DNA of 64,000 bases, from positions 16,483,430 to 16,547,429 of the forward strand of contig CM057129.1 of assembly GCA_029964075.1 (NCBI GenBank), written 5' to 3'. Position numbers and translations under genes: made by a program. Positions 57,301 through 62,313 of the stretch are shown one piece after another. This stretch comes from Patiria pectinifera (taxonomy: Eukaryota; Echinodermata; Asteroidea; Valvatida; Asterinidae). The notes beneath the pieces are model-generated. The model was given only the letters and a program-made list of their open reading frames with translations. It did not search any database and had not been told where the DNA came from. The number at the start of each line of letters is the position of its first letter. Position 1 is the stretch's first letter.

Positions 57301-58361
57301 TCTGTGGCAGTTTATTACTGGCCTGTATCCTTAGTATAGCTGGTTGACTAAATAACAACTCTGCTCTTGATATCATTGTGGAGGAATAAACATATTGGCG
57401 CGGTCGAGACTATGAAATTATTTATGACCTTGGAGCATCCCACCTACTGACGGAAAAGACTTTCGCTACCCGGACTACGGCCGGTGTAGACTTGGCCAAG
57501 TCTGGGTTGCGCTCGGTCTGTATCACATTCAATTACAAACTGCCCCGTGAATTATTATCTGAAAAAAGCGGCTTGTACAAGGTTGCTTTCGCCATTGAAC
57601 TTGAGGCCAATGAACTTCGGGATATAGCGTGCCATTAATTTGGGTACGTATAACAAGTCTATATCCCGATTTTTTTGTCCAAAATTTTGAACGGATCTGT
57701 ACCTCAGCTTCATGGACATGAGGTAGGCTAGCTTGGAAACTACTCGGTTCTTAAGGCTCATGACACGATGACACTAAAATTCGCCATTTAAAGCAGGTAG
57801 AATATTGGTTTTATGGAGCTATATGCCCCCAAACATATGCCTATACCCAAACTACAGGGTGAGTAAAAAAAAACGAAACTCAAATTTCAGGACTATTGTT
57901 TTAGTGAAGTTCTGCACATGCACTTTAAAAATCTAGGATATGAACGCCAAATTCATAAGCTTTTTTTTAGTACAAAAATCATTCAAATCACTCATGTACT
58001 TTTCAAGTCATTTCGATTTTTTTCCAAAATTTTTGAACGAATCTGTACCGTACATGGACAGTGAGGTAGTAGGCTAGCCTGCTTGGAAACTACTCGGTAT
58101 GATGCTCATATGACACTGAACTTATCGCCATTTAAAGCAGGGAGAATGCTGATTTTAACATGGGCTATGCTACAAAACATATGCCTACCCAAACTGTACC
58201 CCACCATGTTCCACTTCAAGTTCCCGCCTGCACAGAGCATAGAAGTAGACCGTGCAATGAGGTACGTGTGTAAACTAACCTGATACCTGGCCGGCTTCAA
58301 TGAAGTTCTGGCGAGCCGTCAGGAAGATGGCCAACACAAGTCGCCAAATCAAAGAAGGCAT
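19772..58361 (-). CDS. Giant multi-exon Frizzled-CRD/Ig-domain protein gene
   Basis: A single transcription unit read right to left. Exons: signal peptide 58280-58361; Fz1 50488-50877; IgA 49509-49649 and 48207-48374; Fz2 47507-47860; IgB 46844-46975 and 46240-46404; then twelve array Ig domains C to N between 45128 and 24028; Fz3 23011-23361; IgO 21408-21536 and 20099-20231; possible terminal exon from 19781. The sum is about 6.2 kb of coding sequence, about 2,065 residues. All internal junctions I could phase are phase 1 except the last donor (phase 2). Fz CRDs bind Wnt or lipids in known families; Ig domains mediate recognition. ROR and MuSK also join Ig and Fz domains but have one Fz, few Ig, a membrane span and a kinase, none of which is seen here. 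I know no named family with this order. Exon chaining is inferred; it could in principle be more than one transcript. Confidence 0.8.
20099..21536 (-). CDS. IgO: last Ig domain (two exons)
   Basis: The first half is at 21408-21536 (phase 1-1, 43 codons) and carries VTVECTYNL and the core PRWFSPSG. The second half is at 20099-20231 (phase 1 to phase 2) and ends in DEGTYTCAG. The first Cys, the Trp and the DxGxYxC motif are all present, so the Ig fold is complete. It follows Fz3 and most resembles IgA (QPQWFTPDG in IgA, QPRWFSPSG here), supporting an ancestral Fz-Ig module. The intervening intron is filled by a 230-bp tandem repeat. Its donor CT/GTAAGA changes phase, marking the end of the symmetric exon series. 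Confidence 0.82.
20240..21260. repeat. 230-bp tandem repeat in the IgO intron
   Basis: Three nearly identical 230-bp units (phase points near 20310, 20540, 20770), each made of two ~115-bp half-units, with degenerate copies up to about 21260. Each half carries TTTCAGTGACTC(A/G)GA(T/C)GTGACTC and a GACTCGAGTC-like palindrome. Recent amplification in the centre, older copies at the edges. Confidence 0.9.
21408..21536 (-). CDS. IgO first-half exon
   Basis: 43 codons. The acceptor follows CACTAACAG-type sequence (minus strand ...ACAG before 21536) and the donor is AGCG/GTAAGG. Its start joins in phase 1 to the end of Fz3, giving Val-Lys-Glu-Val at the boundary. Confidence 0.82.
21715..21775. repeat. 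GTGA/GTCA microsatellite
   Basis: Run of GTGA tetramers grading into GTCA, in the intron between Fz3 and IgO. Confidence 0.75.
23011..23361 (-). CDS. Fz3: third Frizzled-type cysteine-rich domain
   Basis: One exon of 117 codons, phase 1-1. It opens CEEIRIPAC and holds the family spacing NPCSPYF, YMCALYLPPC, LPCKELC, DQC, ESC and AKC, ten cysteines in all. The YxCxxYxPxC and PCxxLC cores are diagnostic of the Fz fold seen in Frizzled, ROR, MuSK and collagen XVIII. The donor lies at CATAATG/GTGTGT and the acceptor ends TTTAAG. It separates the twelve-domain Ig array from the last Ig. The linker between cysteines 2 and 3 is longer than the Fz minimum and lacks the usual CEPI start. Confidence 0.92.
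23445..23625 (+). mobile_element. SINE fragment
   Basis: Contains a B-box-like GGGTTCCAATCCAGC followed by TTGTGTCCTTGGCAATCCACTTCACCC, the body typical of tRNA-derived SINEs in several deuterostomes. It lies in the intron between Fz3 and IgN. Confidence 0.6.
24028..25340 (-). CDS. IgN: array Ig domain nearest Fz3 (two exons)
   Basis: First half 25203-25340; the acceptor is ambiguous by one codon, with 25337 the alternative (NAGNAG). It carries the ACTSQSSPPFQPIWLDLYG-like core. Second half 24028-24225 (66 codons), with TDAGVYTCLGQGPDSAQ. Both are phase 1-1. It is diverged from the central units in introns and first half, yet its second-half core is almost identical to theirs at the DNA level. 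It ends in the TQGPLANPSEQ tail shared with IgM rather than the TLGPQVN tail of the others. Confidence 0.86.
24400..25070. repeat. Diverged direct repeats in the IgN intron
   Basis: A segment containing GATGTAGG(C/A)C(A/T)TT...GCAC(C/T)TTTAA...TGATGTCA...TCATGACGT recurs near 24420, 24830 and 24965. The second and third also share CCCAATC...CACTTCTGTAGA. Old, non-coding. Confidence 0.5.
24527..24800. mobile_element. GGGCCCAATTTCACGG-type MITE
   Basis: Begins GGGCCCAATTTCACGGCGCTGC and has internal inverted GTGAAATAG...TTTCTGCTAACCGTTAAGCAG segments. Related copies lie at 45300-45525 and, as a fragment, near 49185-49196. Confidence 0.5.
26065..26585 (-). CDS. IgM: array Ig domain (two exons, shortest intron)
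   Basis: First half 26442-26585 (48 codons; NAGNAG acceptor, alternative start 26582) with VACISKSSPPFQPIWLD and a variant end, VVPIAEG. Second half 26065-26289 (75 codons, the longest of the array) because of an extended tail (NPTTLPSVAEPSEQS). Phase 1-1 throughout. The intron within the domain is only about 150 bp, compared with 360-1,560 bp for the other array units; the array's transposon insertions are missing from it. Confidence 0.87.
27069..28115 (-). CDS. IgL: array Ig domain, type B (two exons)
   Basis: First half 27978-28115 with DLATLDIGGSVYASVACTS and the type-B ending VVSSG. Second half 27069-27275 with NTSDGVTGLIIRDF and TDAGVYTCLG. Sequons at NTS and NTT. Phase 1-1. The internal intron carries the 304-bp MITE that marks type-B units. 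Partner of IgK in the third AB dimer. Confidence 0.88.
27614..27917. mobile_element. Type-B MITE, copy in IgL
   Basis: About 304 bp, flanked by ATA duplications. Ends GAGCTCCGT and ACGGAGC are inverted. Sister introns that lack it read CCCATATAGGGG, the empty site. Contains ATTAGCTAATCTTACTAAT and CCGCGCGTCGCGGC palindromes. Copies are at the same site in IgJ, I, H and F, so it spread by unit duplication, not by new insertion. Confidence 0.75.
28560..29050. repeat. Dimer-junction intron block, copy 3
   Basis: A ~480-bp intron segment (from TTAAAAGGACACTG to GGACGCATGTGCCCCTTTC) found only between an A and a B unit: here, at 35750-36235 and at 39160-39645. It shows that three AB dimers descend from one. 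Confidence 0.85.
29319..30711 (-). CDS. IgK: array Ig domain, type A (two exons)
   Basis: First half 30574-30711 with EVTTLDIGGFMMTSVGCTS and the type-A ending VVPRG; nearly identical to IgG. Second half 29319-29525 with NTSDGVTGLIIRDFKD, TDAGVYTCLGQGPDSAQ and tail VNLTDPSKKP. Phase 1-1. Its intron holds a private 0.7-kb multi-hairpin insertion absent from sisters. Confidence 0.88.
29778..30482. mobile_element. Multi-hairpin foldback element private to IgK
   Basis: Interrupts the site that reads TTGAACAGTTAAGGCC in IgG. It holds a near-perfect 125-bp palindrome (29801-29925), a second (about 29975-30018, CCGAATTTTGTTTTA / AAAACAAAATTCGGG), and a third (30299-30356, ATGCGTAGTAGACTGTCGC and inverse). 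A 23-bp inverted pair (TTACTATACCTCATACATAT near 29949, inverse ending 30482) brackets the right part. No coding capacity. Probably one composite element, or two nested. Confidence 0.7.
31201..32248 (-). CDS. IgJ: array Ig domain, type B (two exons)
   Basis: First half 32111-32248 (DLTTLDIGGSVYASVACTS ... VVSSG). Second half 31201-31407 (GNTSDSVTALVIRDFKD ... TDAGVYTCLG ... VNTTEPVKQP). Both phase 1-1. Second-half protein identical to IgH and IgI. Carries the type-B MITE. Confidence 0.88.
31747..32050. mobile_element. Type-B MITE, copy in IgJ
   Basis: Same insertion site and ATA borders as in IgL; an inherited copy. Confidence 0.75.
32740..33786 (-). CDS. IgI: array Ig domain, type B (two exons)
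   Basis: First half 33649-33786, second half 32740-32946; phase 1-1. Encoded protein matches IgH and IgJ. A few silent and intron differences (e.g. ATTCGC instead of ATTTGC early in the second half) identify it as the odd unit of the triplet. Confidence 0.88.
33285..33588. mobile_element. Type-B MITE, copy in IgI
   Basis: Inherited copy at the shared site, ATA on both sides. Confidence 0.75.
34276..35323 (-). CDS. IgH: array Ig domain, type B (two exons)
   Basis: First half 35186-35323, second half 34276-34482; phase 1-1. First of the triplicated B units in protein order. It follows type-A IgG across the dimer-junction intron. Confidence 0.88.
34822..35125. mobile_element. Type-B MITE, copy in IgH
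   Basis: Inherited copy. It has a private change in its palindrome (ATTAGCTTATC). Confidence 0.75.
35750..36235. repeat. Dimer-junction intron block, copy 2
   Basis: Between IgG and IgH. Homologous to 28560-29050 and 39160-39645. Confidence 0.85.
36508..37193 (-). CDS. IgG: array Ig domain, type A (two exons)
   Basis: First half 37056-37193 (EVTTLDIGGFMMTSVGCTS ... VVPRG). Second half 36508-36714 (NTSDSATGLIIRDFKD ... VNLTDPSKQP) with donor CCCA/GTAAGT instead of the usual CCTC/GTAAGT. Phase 1-1. The intron lacks both the MITE and the IgK insertion, so it preserves the empty sites used to date them. Confidence 0.88.
37686..38733 (-). CDS. IgF: array Ig domain, type B (two exons)
   Basis: First half 38596-38733 (DLTTLDIGGSVYASVGCTS ... 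VVSSG). Second half 37686-37892 has the type-B tail and one substitution in the otherwise fixed LGQGPDSAQ core: CTCGACC on the + strand makes it LGRGPDSAQ. Phase 1-1. Confidence 0.87.
38232..38535. mobile_element. Type-B MITE, copy in IgF
   Basis: The fifth copy at the homologous site, slightly more diverged (e.g. GAGAGGGGTGC in place of GAGGGGGGTAC). Confidence 0.75.
39160..39645. repeat. Dimer-junction intron block, copy 1
   Basis: Between IgE and IgF. Homologous to the blocks at 35750 and 28560. Confidence 0.85.
39942..40629 (-). CDS. IgE: array Ig domain, type A (two exons)
   Basis: First half 40492-40629 combines a type-A ending (VVPRG) with a type-B-like body (DLTTLDIGGSVYASVACTS), a mosaic. 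Second half 39942-40148 with NTSDSVTGLIIRDFKDSADAG and tail VNLSDPSKQP (NLS sequon). Phase 1-1. Confidence 0.87.
41056..42623 (-). CDS. IgD: array Ig domain (two exons) with LINE in its intron
   Basis: First half 42489-42623 (45 codons, one fewer than most: DIGSVFVTVSCTS). Second half 41056-41262 (NTSDGVTGLVIRDFKD ... VNLTEPSKQP), starting with RNFAVNTSD where others have RHFA. Phase 1-1. The intron is the longest within an array Ig except IgC because of the LINE fragment. Confidence 0.87.
41504..42355 (+). mobile_element. 3' fragment of a LINE reverse transcriptase, in the IgD intron
   Basis: The + strand frame encodes the C-terminal RT region common to many non-LTR elements: DDFKYLIGSTITK, SRIGKAATTFCRLRHRVW, YCSESWTTHRR, LNSFHFRCLRSILGVS, then RGQPRLRYKDVLKCDL. 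Stop codons after ILGVS and before AGRVHRQVN show it is dead. It ends in a (GAT)n tail (about 42325-42355). Sister introns show the uninterrupted site GGAAAGCTGATACACCACCC, which fixes both borders. 5'-truncated, antisense to the host gene. Confidence 0.88.
43366..45128 (-). CDS. IgC: first Ig of the array (two exons)
   Basis: First half 44982-45128 (PEIEIGEVNQVDVLGLRYTS, ACVSTS, LPIWLDLYG, VVPLG). Second half 43366-43560 (65 codons), starting with a private sequence (NPLSRLIASKVSESEAMLF). After the DDSTDAG point it becomes nearly identical in DNA to all later units. Phase 1-1. The most diverged array member in its introns and first half, so probably the oldest. Confidence 0.87.
43775..44080. 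repeat. GATGGAC(A/T)TGTGAT minisatellite in the IgC intron
   Basis: Irregular ~11-21-bp units of TGTGATGGACTTGTGATGGA type, strongly biased between strands (almost no C on the + strand). Confidence 0.85.
44457..44812. mobile_element. hAT-like MITE in the IgC intron
   Basis: Inverted ends CAGGGGTGTAGC and GTGGCTACGCCT enclose poly-G and poly-C tracts. The flanks AATTCTTA and ATTTCTTA form an approximate 8-bp target duplication. Confidence 0.6.
45300..45525. mobile_element. GGGCCCAATTTCATGGCTCTGC MITE
   Basis: The left border TCAATTTCACGGCTCTGCTTAC and the right border GGCAGAGCCATGAAATTGGG are inverted copies. Sits just upstream of the IgC first half in the gene's sense. Confidence 0.6.
46025..46140 (+). 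mobile_element. tRNA-derived SINE copy 1
   Basis: GGCAAGCTCGGTGATTGAATGG resembles a tRNA D-arm/A box, and AGGAGGTCGTGGGTTCTAAT a B box. The preceding CAGATTCGAACCAGTCAGCC is shared with the copy at 50263. Confidence 0.55.
46240..46975 (-). CDS. IgB: Ig domain after Fz2 (two exons)
   Basis: First half 46844-46975 (44 codons) with KRVEVECYHAP and RAVWVTPDG. Second half 46240-46404 (55 codons) with ILRLVINDFVDFKDAGRYTC. Conserved Cys, Trp and DAGRYTC make a complete V/I-type Ig. Phase 1-1. One sequon at NRT and one at NVT. More like IgA and IgO than the array; it closes the second Fz-Ig module. Confidence 0.88.
47507..47860 (-). CDS. Fz2: second Frizzled-type cysteine-rich domain
   Basis: One exon of 118 codons, phase 1-1. 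Starts QTTCEPIPDFWWC, the canonical CEPI opening, then SGCSQYIGAALCATYLTEC, PVLCRDLCEKVDREC, LSCD and DGDC: ten cysteines in family spacing. The GC-rich codon choice contrasts with the AT-rich introns. Acceptor TTACATTTAG, donor AATG/GTATGC. Confidence 0.94.
47893..48030. repeat. 20-bp CATCACAGGTCAATCACAAGT repeats
   Basis: Six to seven nearly perfect units in the short intron between IgA and Fz2. Confidence 0.9.
48207..49649 (-). CDS. IgA: Ig domain after Fz1 (two exons)
   Basis: First half 49509-49649 (47 codons) with VEVRVTCSYDLSPKIQPQWF. Second half 48207-48374 (56 codons) with TTNLVILRYTDSFDSGNYTC. Complete Ig hallmarks (Cys, Trp, DSGNYTC). Phase 1-1; donors ACTG/GTATAA and GAAG/GTTTGC. 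A 177-bp MITE sits just 3' of the first-half donor. Confidence 0.88.
49307..49483. mobile_element. 177-bp hAT-type MITE with perfect 8-bp duplication
   Basis: Ends TAGGTCCGTCGCCA and TGGCGACGGGCCTG are inverted, with two differences in 14 bp. The identical octamer GTTCTAAG flanks it (49299-49306 and 49484-49491). Long G and C tracts inside. An 8-bp duplication is typical of hAT elements. Confidence 0.85.
49798..50040. mobile_element. V-shaped element: two inverted tRNA-like ends
   Basis: The left arm (minus strand) reads AGCTCAGTTGGTAGAGGACT then GGTTGCAGGTTCAAACCCCG, a full A-box/B-box tRNA-like unit. The right arm (+) carries GGTCGCAGGTGCAAACCCCG and the same CTCCAGTC...TTTCTTTGTTCAAC end. 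Arms of about 50 bp are inverted. Resembles a tRNA-SINE pair joined head to head. Confidence 0.65.
50263..50360 (+). mobile_element. tRNA-derived SINE copy 2
   Basis: AGCTCGGTGGCCGAGTGGCA, then AAGCAGGAGGTCATGGATTT and GAGTCCCAACCGAG, similar to a Ser/Leu-type tRNA. Shares AGATTCGAACCAGCCA with copy 1. Confidence 0.6.
50488..50877 (-). CDS. Fz1: first Frizzled-type cysteine-rich domain
   Basis: One exon of 130 codons, phase 1-1. Starts KCEPITVSTCRG, then ARGCREYLKPLLCAVYLPPC, SLPCRDLCEKAQASC, LDCTRFP and STCMS: ten cysteines and an excellent match to the Fz pattern (CAVYLPPC, PCRDLCE). It joins in phase 1 to the signal-peptide exon more than 7 kb upstream. An extra 15-20 residues (VPGPGPMDHQHFM region) lie between cysteines 2 and 3. 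Confidence 0.95.
51240..51629. other. Intron 1, non-repetitive part
   Basis: No exon found. AGCTGAAA-rich simple sequence near 51480-51615. Confidence 0.4.
51630..52560 (-). mobile_element. Degenerate LINE reverse transcriptase in intron 1
   Basis: Minus-strand pieces read in order from the right: SPGPDEIPAQ (RT motif), NITPLFKKGSLELRNGKI, then KLWEHIIDSHLMEHHQILVN followed by NNQHTFCKGKSNESQLSLI, and a C-terminal block with ISFRKPSRYGTIF-type sequence in another frame. This order is that of CR1/Jockey-like non-LTR elements. Frames shift between blocks, so it is an old, inactive copy in the same sense as the host gene. Confidence 0.75.
52960..53640. mobile_element. Inverted-repeat element with CCCTAACGTGGCGCACTT motifs
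   Basis: The left side has GTTTGACCATGGAGCTAT and two CCCTAACGTGGCGCACTT copies (53018 and 53234 regions). The right side has AAGTGCGCCACGTTAGGG, a second GCCACGTTAGGG and ATAGCTCCATGGTTTGAC inverted. Non-coding middle, GC-poor. Probably a non-autonomous DNA element of about 680 bp in intron 1. Confidence 0.5.
53641..54576. other. Intron 1, nothing recognised
   Basis: Contains a GTGGG-rich stretch at 53720-53760, diverged repeats around 54030-54180 (AGACAAGACAT(A/T)GCTGATTAAAACTGG twice) and GTACGAGGCGTC-like repeats at 54355-54470. No exon signals found. Confidence 0.4.
55411..55910. mobile_element. 500-bp MITE with perfect 15-bp ends and 9-bp duplication
   Basis: Ends CAACCTCGTCCCCAG and CTGGGGACGAGGTTG. 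Flanked by ACCGGACCT on both sides (55402-55410, 55911-55919). A 9-bp duplication fits Mutator-like elements; superfamily inferred. Confidence 0.88.
55989..56486. mobile_element. Second copy of the 500-bp MITE
   Basis: Same ends with one change at the right (GAGGCTG). Flanks GTCTAGCAG and GTCTAGCAA. Same orientation as its neighbour 79 bp away; an independent insertion, since the duplications differ. Confidence 0.85.
57670..58200. repeat. Duplicated ~190-bp segment just inside intron 1
   Basis: Two diverged copies, at about 57670-57865 and 58015-58200, share TTTTGAACG(G/A)ATCTGTACC, GGAAACTACTCGGT, CGCCATTTAAAGCAGG and AAACATATGCCTA. They lie within 600 bp of the first coding exon. Non-coding; possible regulatory duplication. 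Confidence 0.7.
58280..58361 (-). CDS. Signal-peptide exon of the Fz/Ig gene
   Basis: Minus-strand ATG at 58359-58361 opens MPSLIWRLVLAIFLTA, a short basic start and a hydrophobic core, then RQNFIEAGQVS. Two donors are possible: CAG/GTATCA at 58287 (phase 0) and CAG/GTTAGT at 58280 (phase 1). Only the second fits the phase-1 start of Fz1, so I chose it. No other exon was recognised between here and Fz1, leaving a first intron of about 7.4 kb. Confidence 0.72.
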
Positions 58362-61069
58362 CCTGGCCTCGGGTTCCTGGCCACTTTTGAGAAGCAGTCG
58401 AAACTGAGGAGGGAAAACGTTCGGATCGGCTCTTCTCTGCACATACACGGAAGAATGAAATCCTGAAACCAGTCAGTGCCACCGGTTCCTCTTCTCACCA
58501 GCGCCAGCCCTGCCTAATGCCATATACGCGCCGGCACCAAGGTCGACAGGTTCGGTTTATTTATTGTGCAGACGCGGCCACCCTGGAGGTACGCCCAAAA
58601 GTTGCGCAACTGAATTAATCGGACCCCGGAACTTGTCAGATATCCTTGGATGAGCCATAAACCATGTTCAAAACTACAATCACAGATCTAAGAACAAGTA
58701 AAGATGGCAGCCAGGCAATGTAGCATTTTAATACCATGGAGCATGCAAGGAAATTGGGAGCGTACTGAATCATATATACGCTGCGATACCCCTCCAAGAG
58801 TAGGCATGCGGACACTTGAAAACTTGTGAAGACTTTCAAAATGTTGAGATCTAATGCATATCGCTATTGGGGTTACTATTAGACCACTTCATAGGATTAA
58901 ACTTACTATCCCTAAATAATCGGGATCTGCACTTTTTAACGAACAACAGAAAAAAATCACATTGAGAAAGTCATCATTTCCGTTATGTTCGTCGTCAAAT
59001 GAGGTAATAAGGCAAGCGGAAGAAGCTCCCGTTTGGAAAAAAAAGAAGTGAACTGAACATCTGCATTTTATGCATACAGAGTACGGACGTAAATAATACC
59101 ATGGCAACCTACTGTACCACCTCGTACCATGGAGGTATCCTTTTTATAGCTCGCTATTAACCTGAGTAACCTCTAGAAGTCACCGGGCTGCTTTCGTAGT
59201 TGCACGACTCATTGTGCCACTCAGCTAAGTTCTACGTCAGGATAGAACGAGCAAGTTGGCGCGCGGGTGGGTGTTGTTGTTATAGATCCTGGCGTCCTAG
59301 CTTGGGTGAATAACACTGAACATGCAGTGTCAATTCACTTCACGCAACATTTTTTCACCATCTCTCATCTGGGGGGGGGGGCGGATTCCGCCCCCCCCCC
59401 CTAAGATCTCGGCCATCGAGTGACGAAACATTTTGAAACTCGGTACATGCACAGGTTAATTTCCTTGAGGGGCACATGGGTTTCAATCATTAAAGGGAAT
59501 ATACATCATTTGCTTTTGCTGTAATTTTCAGAAATGGATGGAATTGGGGGGTTGGAAATATATAGCAAATATAGTTACACTGACTTTTTTGAGGTTTTGG
59601 GTTCGAAAATGCTATAAAAACCAAGAAAAACAATCATCTCCTGTAGTCTGGTTCCCTGACTCCATATAAGAAGAAACAGAGCAGTTTACATACATTGGGG
59701 AATTGTAAGGTCAGGGAACCAGTCTAGCTGGCTCGTACCCGTTCATAGGTTTGTAATCGATTGCAAACAAGTGCGATGGTCAATTGGGGCCAGTATTTAA
59801 AAAAAAAGCCAGTTTTTCCAACGCTGATCGGCCGATCAGCGTTGGAAATTGATACAAAAATACCACTTTTCTTGAAAATGACAGTATACCAGGTGCCATG
59901 ATTTTACAGGATGCTTTACACTGTCATTCACTAACAGTCCAGCAAGGTATTTCAAAATGATTTGGTAGTTTTTTTTGATGTTTGCAAATGTTGTATTTTC
60001 CCTTTAACAATGGACAATTTTAATTTTGACTTCCCCCTATATTTCTGGGCGGGAGTTTCCAAGGTAGTTGGGGGAGGCGGGGGACTCGTGAGTTAGTCAT
60101 TACAAAGAGACAACATTTTGAGCAGGACCGGGTGGGGCATGAACCAATCTGACGATGGATCTGGAAAAAAAACGGTCATGTTGAACTGAGAGATTTCCTT
60201 TAAACGACTACGGAGTAAAGACTAGACCTTCGATGATCTTTTTAGGCAATAAAAATGAAATGTTAAAAAAGCGTTTTCACAAAATAGATCGTTTTTGTGC
60301 CGGTATTATAGGGGCGTCAATGACGGCGCTACTACACGGTAAGTGCATTCGATCACGTTGTCGCGTGCAGGATTCACTGCATATAGACAAACGCGAAACA
60401 GATTGTTTTCTAGAATTGGTCTTTCGATACTGAACTATATATACACGTTTGGTATAGAACAAAAGCTTAAATAATGTCTGTGGAAACCAAAAAGCATTAA
60501 AATTAAGACTTGGAAAGCGGATGTTTATTTTCCAACATTTTTAACACCCCTATTTTTTCGAATGGAAGAGGCACGCAGAAGGCCGTTCGCACTCGGCTGT
60601 GACCCCCAGCATCCTCCCTCCCCTGTATTAAACCATGTTAAACCATCGAAACAAACAAGGTGTTGGAATGTCATTGTTTGTTTACACAAGATGCCTTAAA
60701 GGTCTCAGCCATAATAACAAACAGGACTTTGTTTACAAGTTTGTAAACAACATAGATCCCTGGGCCAGGCAGCTCAGGGGTAAATAACTTGCAACCCAAG
60801 CTATTGGACAATTGTGACTGATTGGCCCCATGGTACGGGTCGCGCTCCTCGGAGTTTTATTGCCTCACGCCTGAACTTGTAAGAACTTGTCAAGACTGCG
60901 ACGGCGGCATTCTACAAGTGAGCTATATTGTACTCCAGTAGAATTCAGTGACATTTACATGCTTGGCAGCGGCTTAACGGTAACAAACCCCAGGCCGTGA
61001 TACCAAATTTGACATCGCTAGGTTTATTTTGCGGCGTTTCGTACTACATTCGTGCGTGCTTTCATCAAG
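58362..61069. other. Divergent intergenic region between the Fz/Ig gene and the next gene
   Basis: About 2.7 kb between two outward-pointing start codons. Holds one MITE (59490-60007) and G/C runs near 59371-59400. Promoters are presumably here, but no TATA or initiator could be assigned with confidence. Confidence 0.5.
59490..60007. mobile_element. TTAAAGGGAA MITE, complete copy
   Basis: Runs from TTAAAGGGAATATACATC to GTTGTATTTTCCCTTTAA. Internal inverted repeats: GTCTGGTTCCCTGAC / GTCAGGGAACCAGTC and CCAACGCTGATCGGCCGATCAGCGTTGG. TTAA at both borders. Reference copy for the family. Confidence 0.8.
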
Positions 61070-62313
61070 ATGGGGCGATTGTTCGTGATTCTTCTTGAAC
61101 TCTGTATGATAGGTAAGTTCTCCACGTCATGGAGTCACGGAGCATAACAAATAATCATGGAGGTAGAATTAGATGCACCCGGCGACAGAACACACTCGCC
61201 GATAAACATACTTTCTCTTCACCTTGGTTGTCTATATGTAAAATAATAAAAATATATGTAAGGTATTTTTGTACTATGATTGCCATTACGATTGTCTCAT
61301 CTTATCTACTGCACTGAAAAAATAGATGCTTTTGCTATGTGCAGGGATGTATGCATCCTTAATAGTTTCATTATTTGCGCGCACTGCTGCAATCCTATCA
61401 TAATGTGGATGAGAGCACATTTGCGCCCCAAAGGTTGTTTCAAATCGGGGCATAGGGACGGGTCTTGGCTGATAAGAATTTAAATATTCATGAGCAAAAT
61501 AGAAATACCGTCTTAGGGAGAAATTAAGCTTGTGTCCCAGGTTGTGTCAAATCAGGGAATGGGGACGGTTATTGGCTGATAAGAATTGTAATATTCATGA
61601 GCAAAATAGAAATGCCATCTTAGGGAGAAATTAAGCTCAAATGAAAGGGGCTTCCGTGCTAGAATTGATAGCGTGCTCGGATTGGTCAGTATATTCAGTG
61701 TTGTCCGAGGACTTGCCAAAAACAAACCAACACACAAGCCTACTTCGCTTCGGGGTGGGACTCGAACGCACGACCTTCTGCTTACTAGTTACTCGTGGCT
61801 ACCAAGCTTTCCGATGCTGACTGGTTTGAATCTGTTATAGAGGCAAGTATCCCAGCCAAACTGTTTACTGAAGGGCACAAAATCTTCCCGACGCAAATTC
61901 TGTCCTACAAATAATGTTGTTTTAATTACTTATCACTGTCGGTAAAGAATAATGTCCCGGTGCACAATCTAACATTTCCCACTTTGCAATACATTTCGAT
62001 TGTTTAAAAAAAAAAACCTAAGAGAGTAAGCCTGCCGGATGAATACAGCATAAAACGGTGACCCAAATCCCGGGGCATTGGGGGATGGGCAGGGCATTAT
62101 CACCCGCCTTGGTGGGGATACCCAAGTCTTCAAAAACAACTTTATCTCTTATTACTGTTTGATTTCAAGTCATTACCTACGTGGACGGTACTCCTATCCT
62201 ATCGTTGTCTGGCGTGCCTCAACTGTGCCACAATGAGGGTATTCTGGCTTACGAGGATGCCCCGCCGAGCGGATTCAGTGTGAACCTACGCGACAGCATC
62301 GAGCAGTTGCAAG
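61070..62313 (+). CDS. 5' exons of an unrecognised secreted or membrane protein gene
   Basis: Exon 1 (61070-61112) encodes MGRLFVILLELCMI, a compact signal peptide, and splices in phase 1 at G/GTAAGT. Exon 2 (62170-62313, 48 codons, phase 1-1) follows a TTTCAAG acceptor and encodes VITYVDGTPILSLSGVPQLC, then HNEGILAYEDAPPSGFSVNL and ends RDSIEQLQ before G/GTAAAC. The frame is open across the junction, and the composition is protein-like. I do not recognise the domain. The gene runs head to head with the Fz/Ig gene and uses the same phase-1 secretion-exon layout. Later exons are uncertain or lie beyond the window. Confidence 0.55.
61435..61640. repeat. Tandem duplication, ~105-bp unit
   Basis: Two copies share GGCTGATAAGAATT(T/G)(A/T)AATATTCATGAGCAAAATAG and CTTAGGGAGAAATTAAGCT. 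They lie in intron 1 of the + strand gene. Confidence 0.8.
61738..61845 (-). mobile_element. tRNA-derived SINE copy 3 (minus strand)
   Basis: The reverse complement contains AGCTTGGTAGCCACGAGTAA and AAGGTCGTGCGTTCGAGTCC with CACCCCGAAGC, preceded by AGATTCAAACCAGTCAGC as in copies 1 and 2. Confidence 0.6.
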
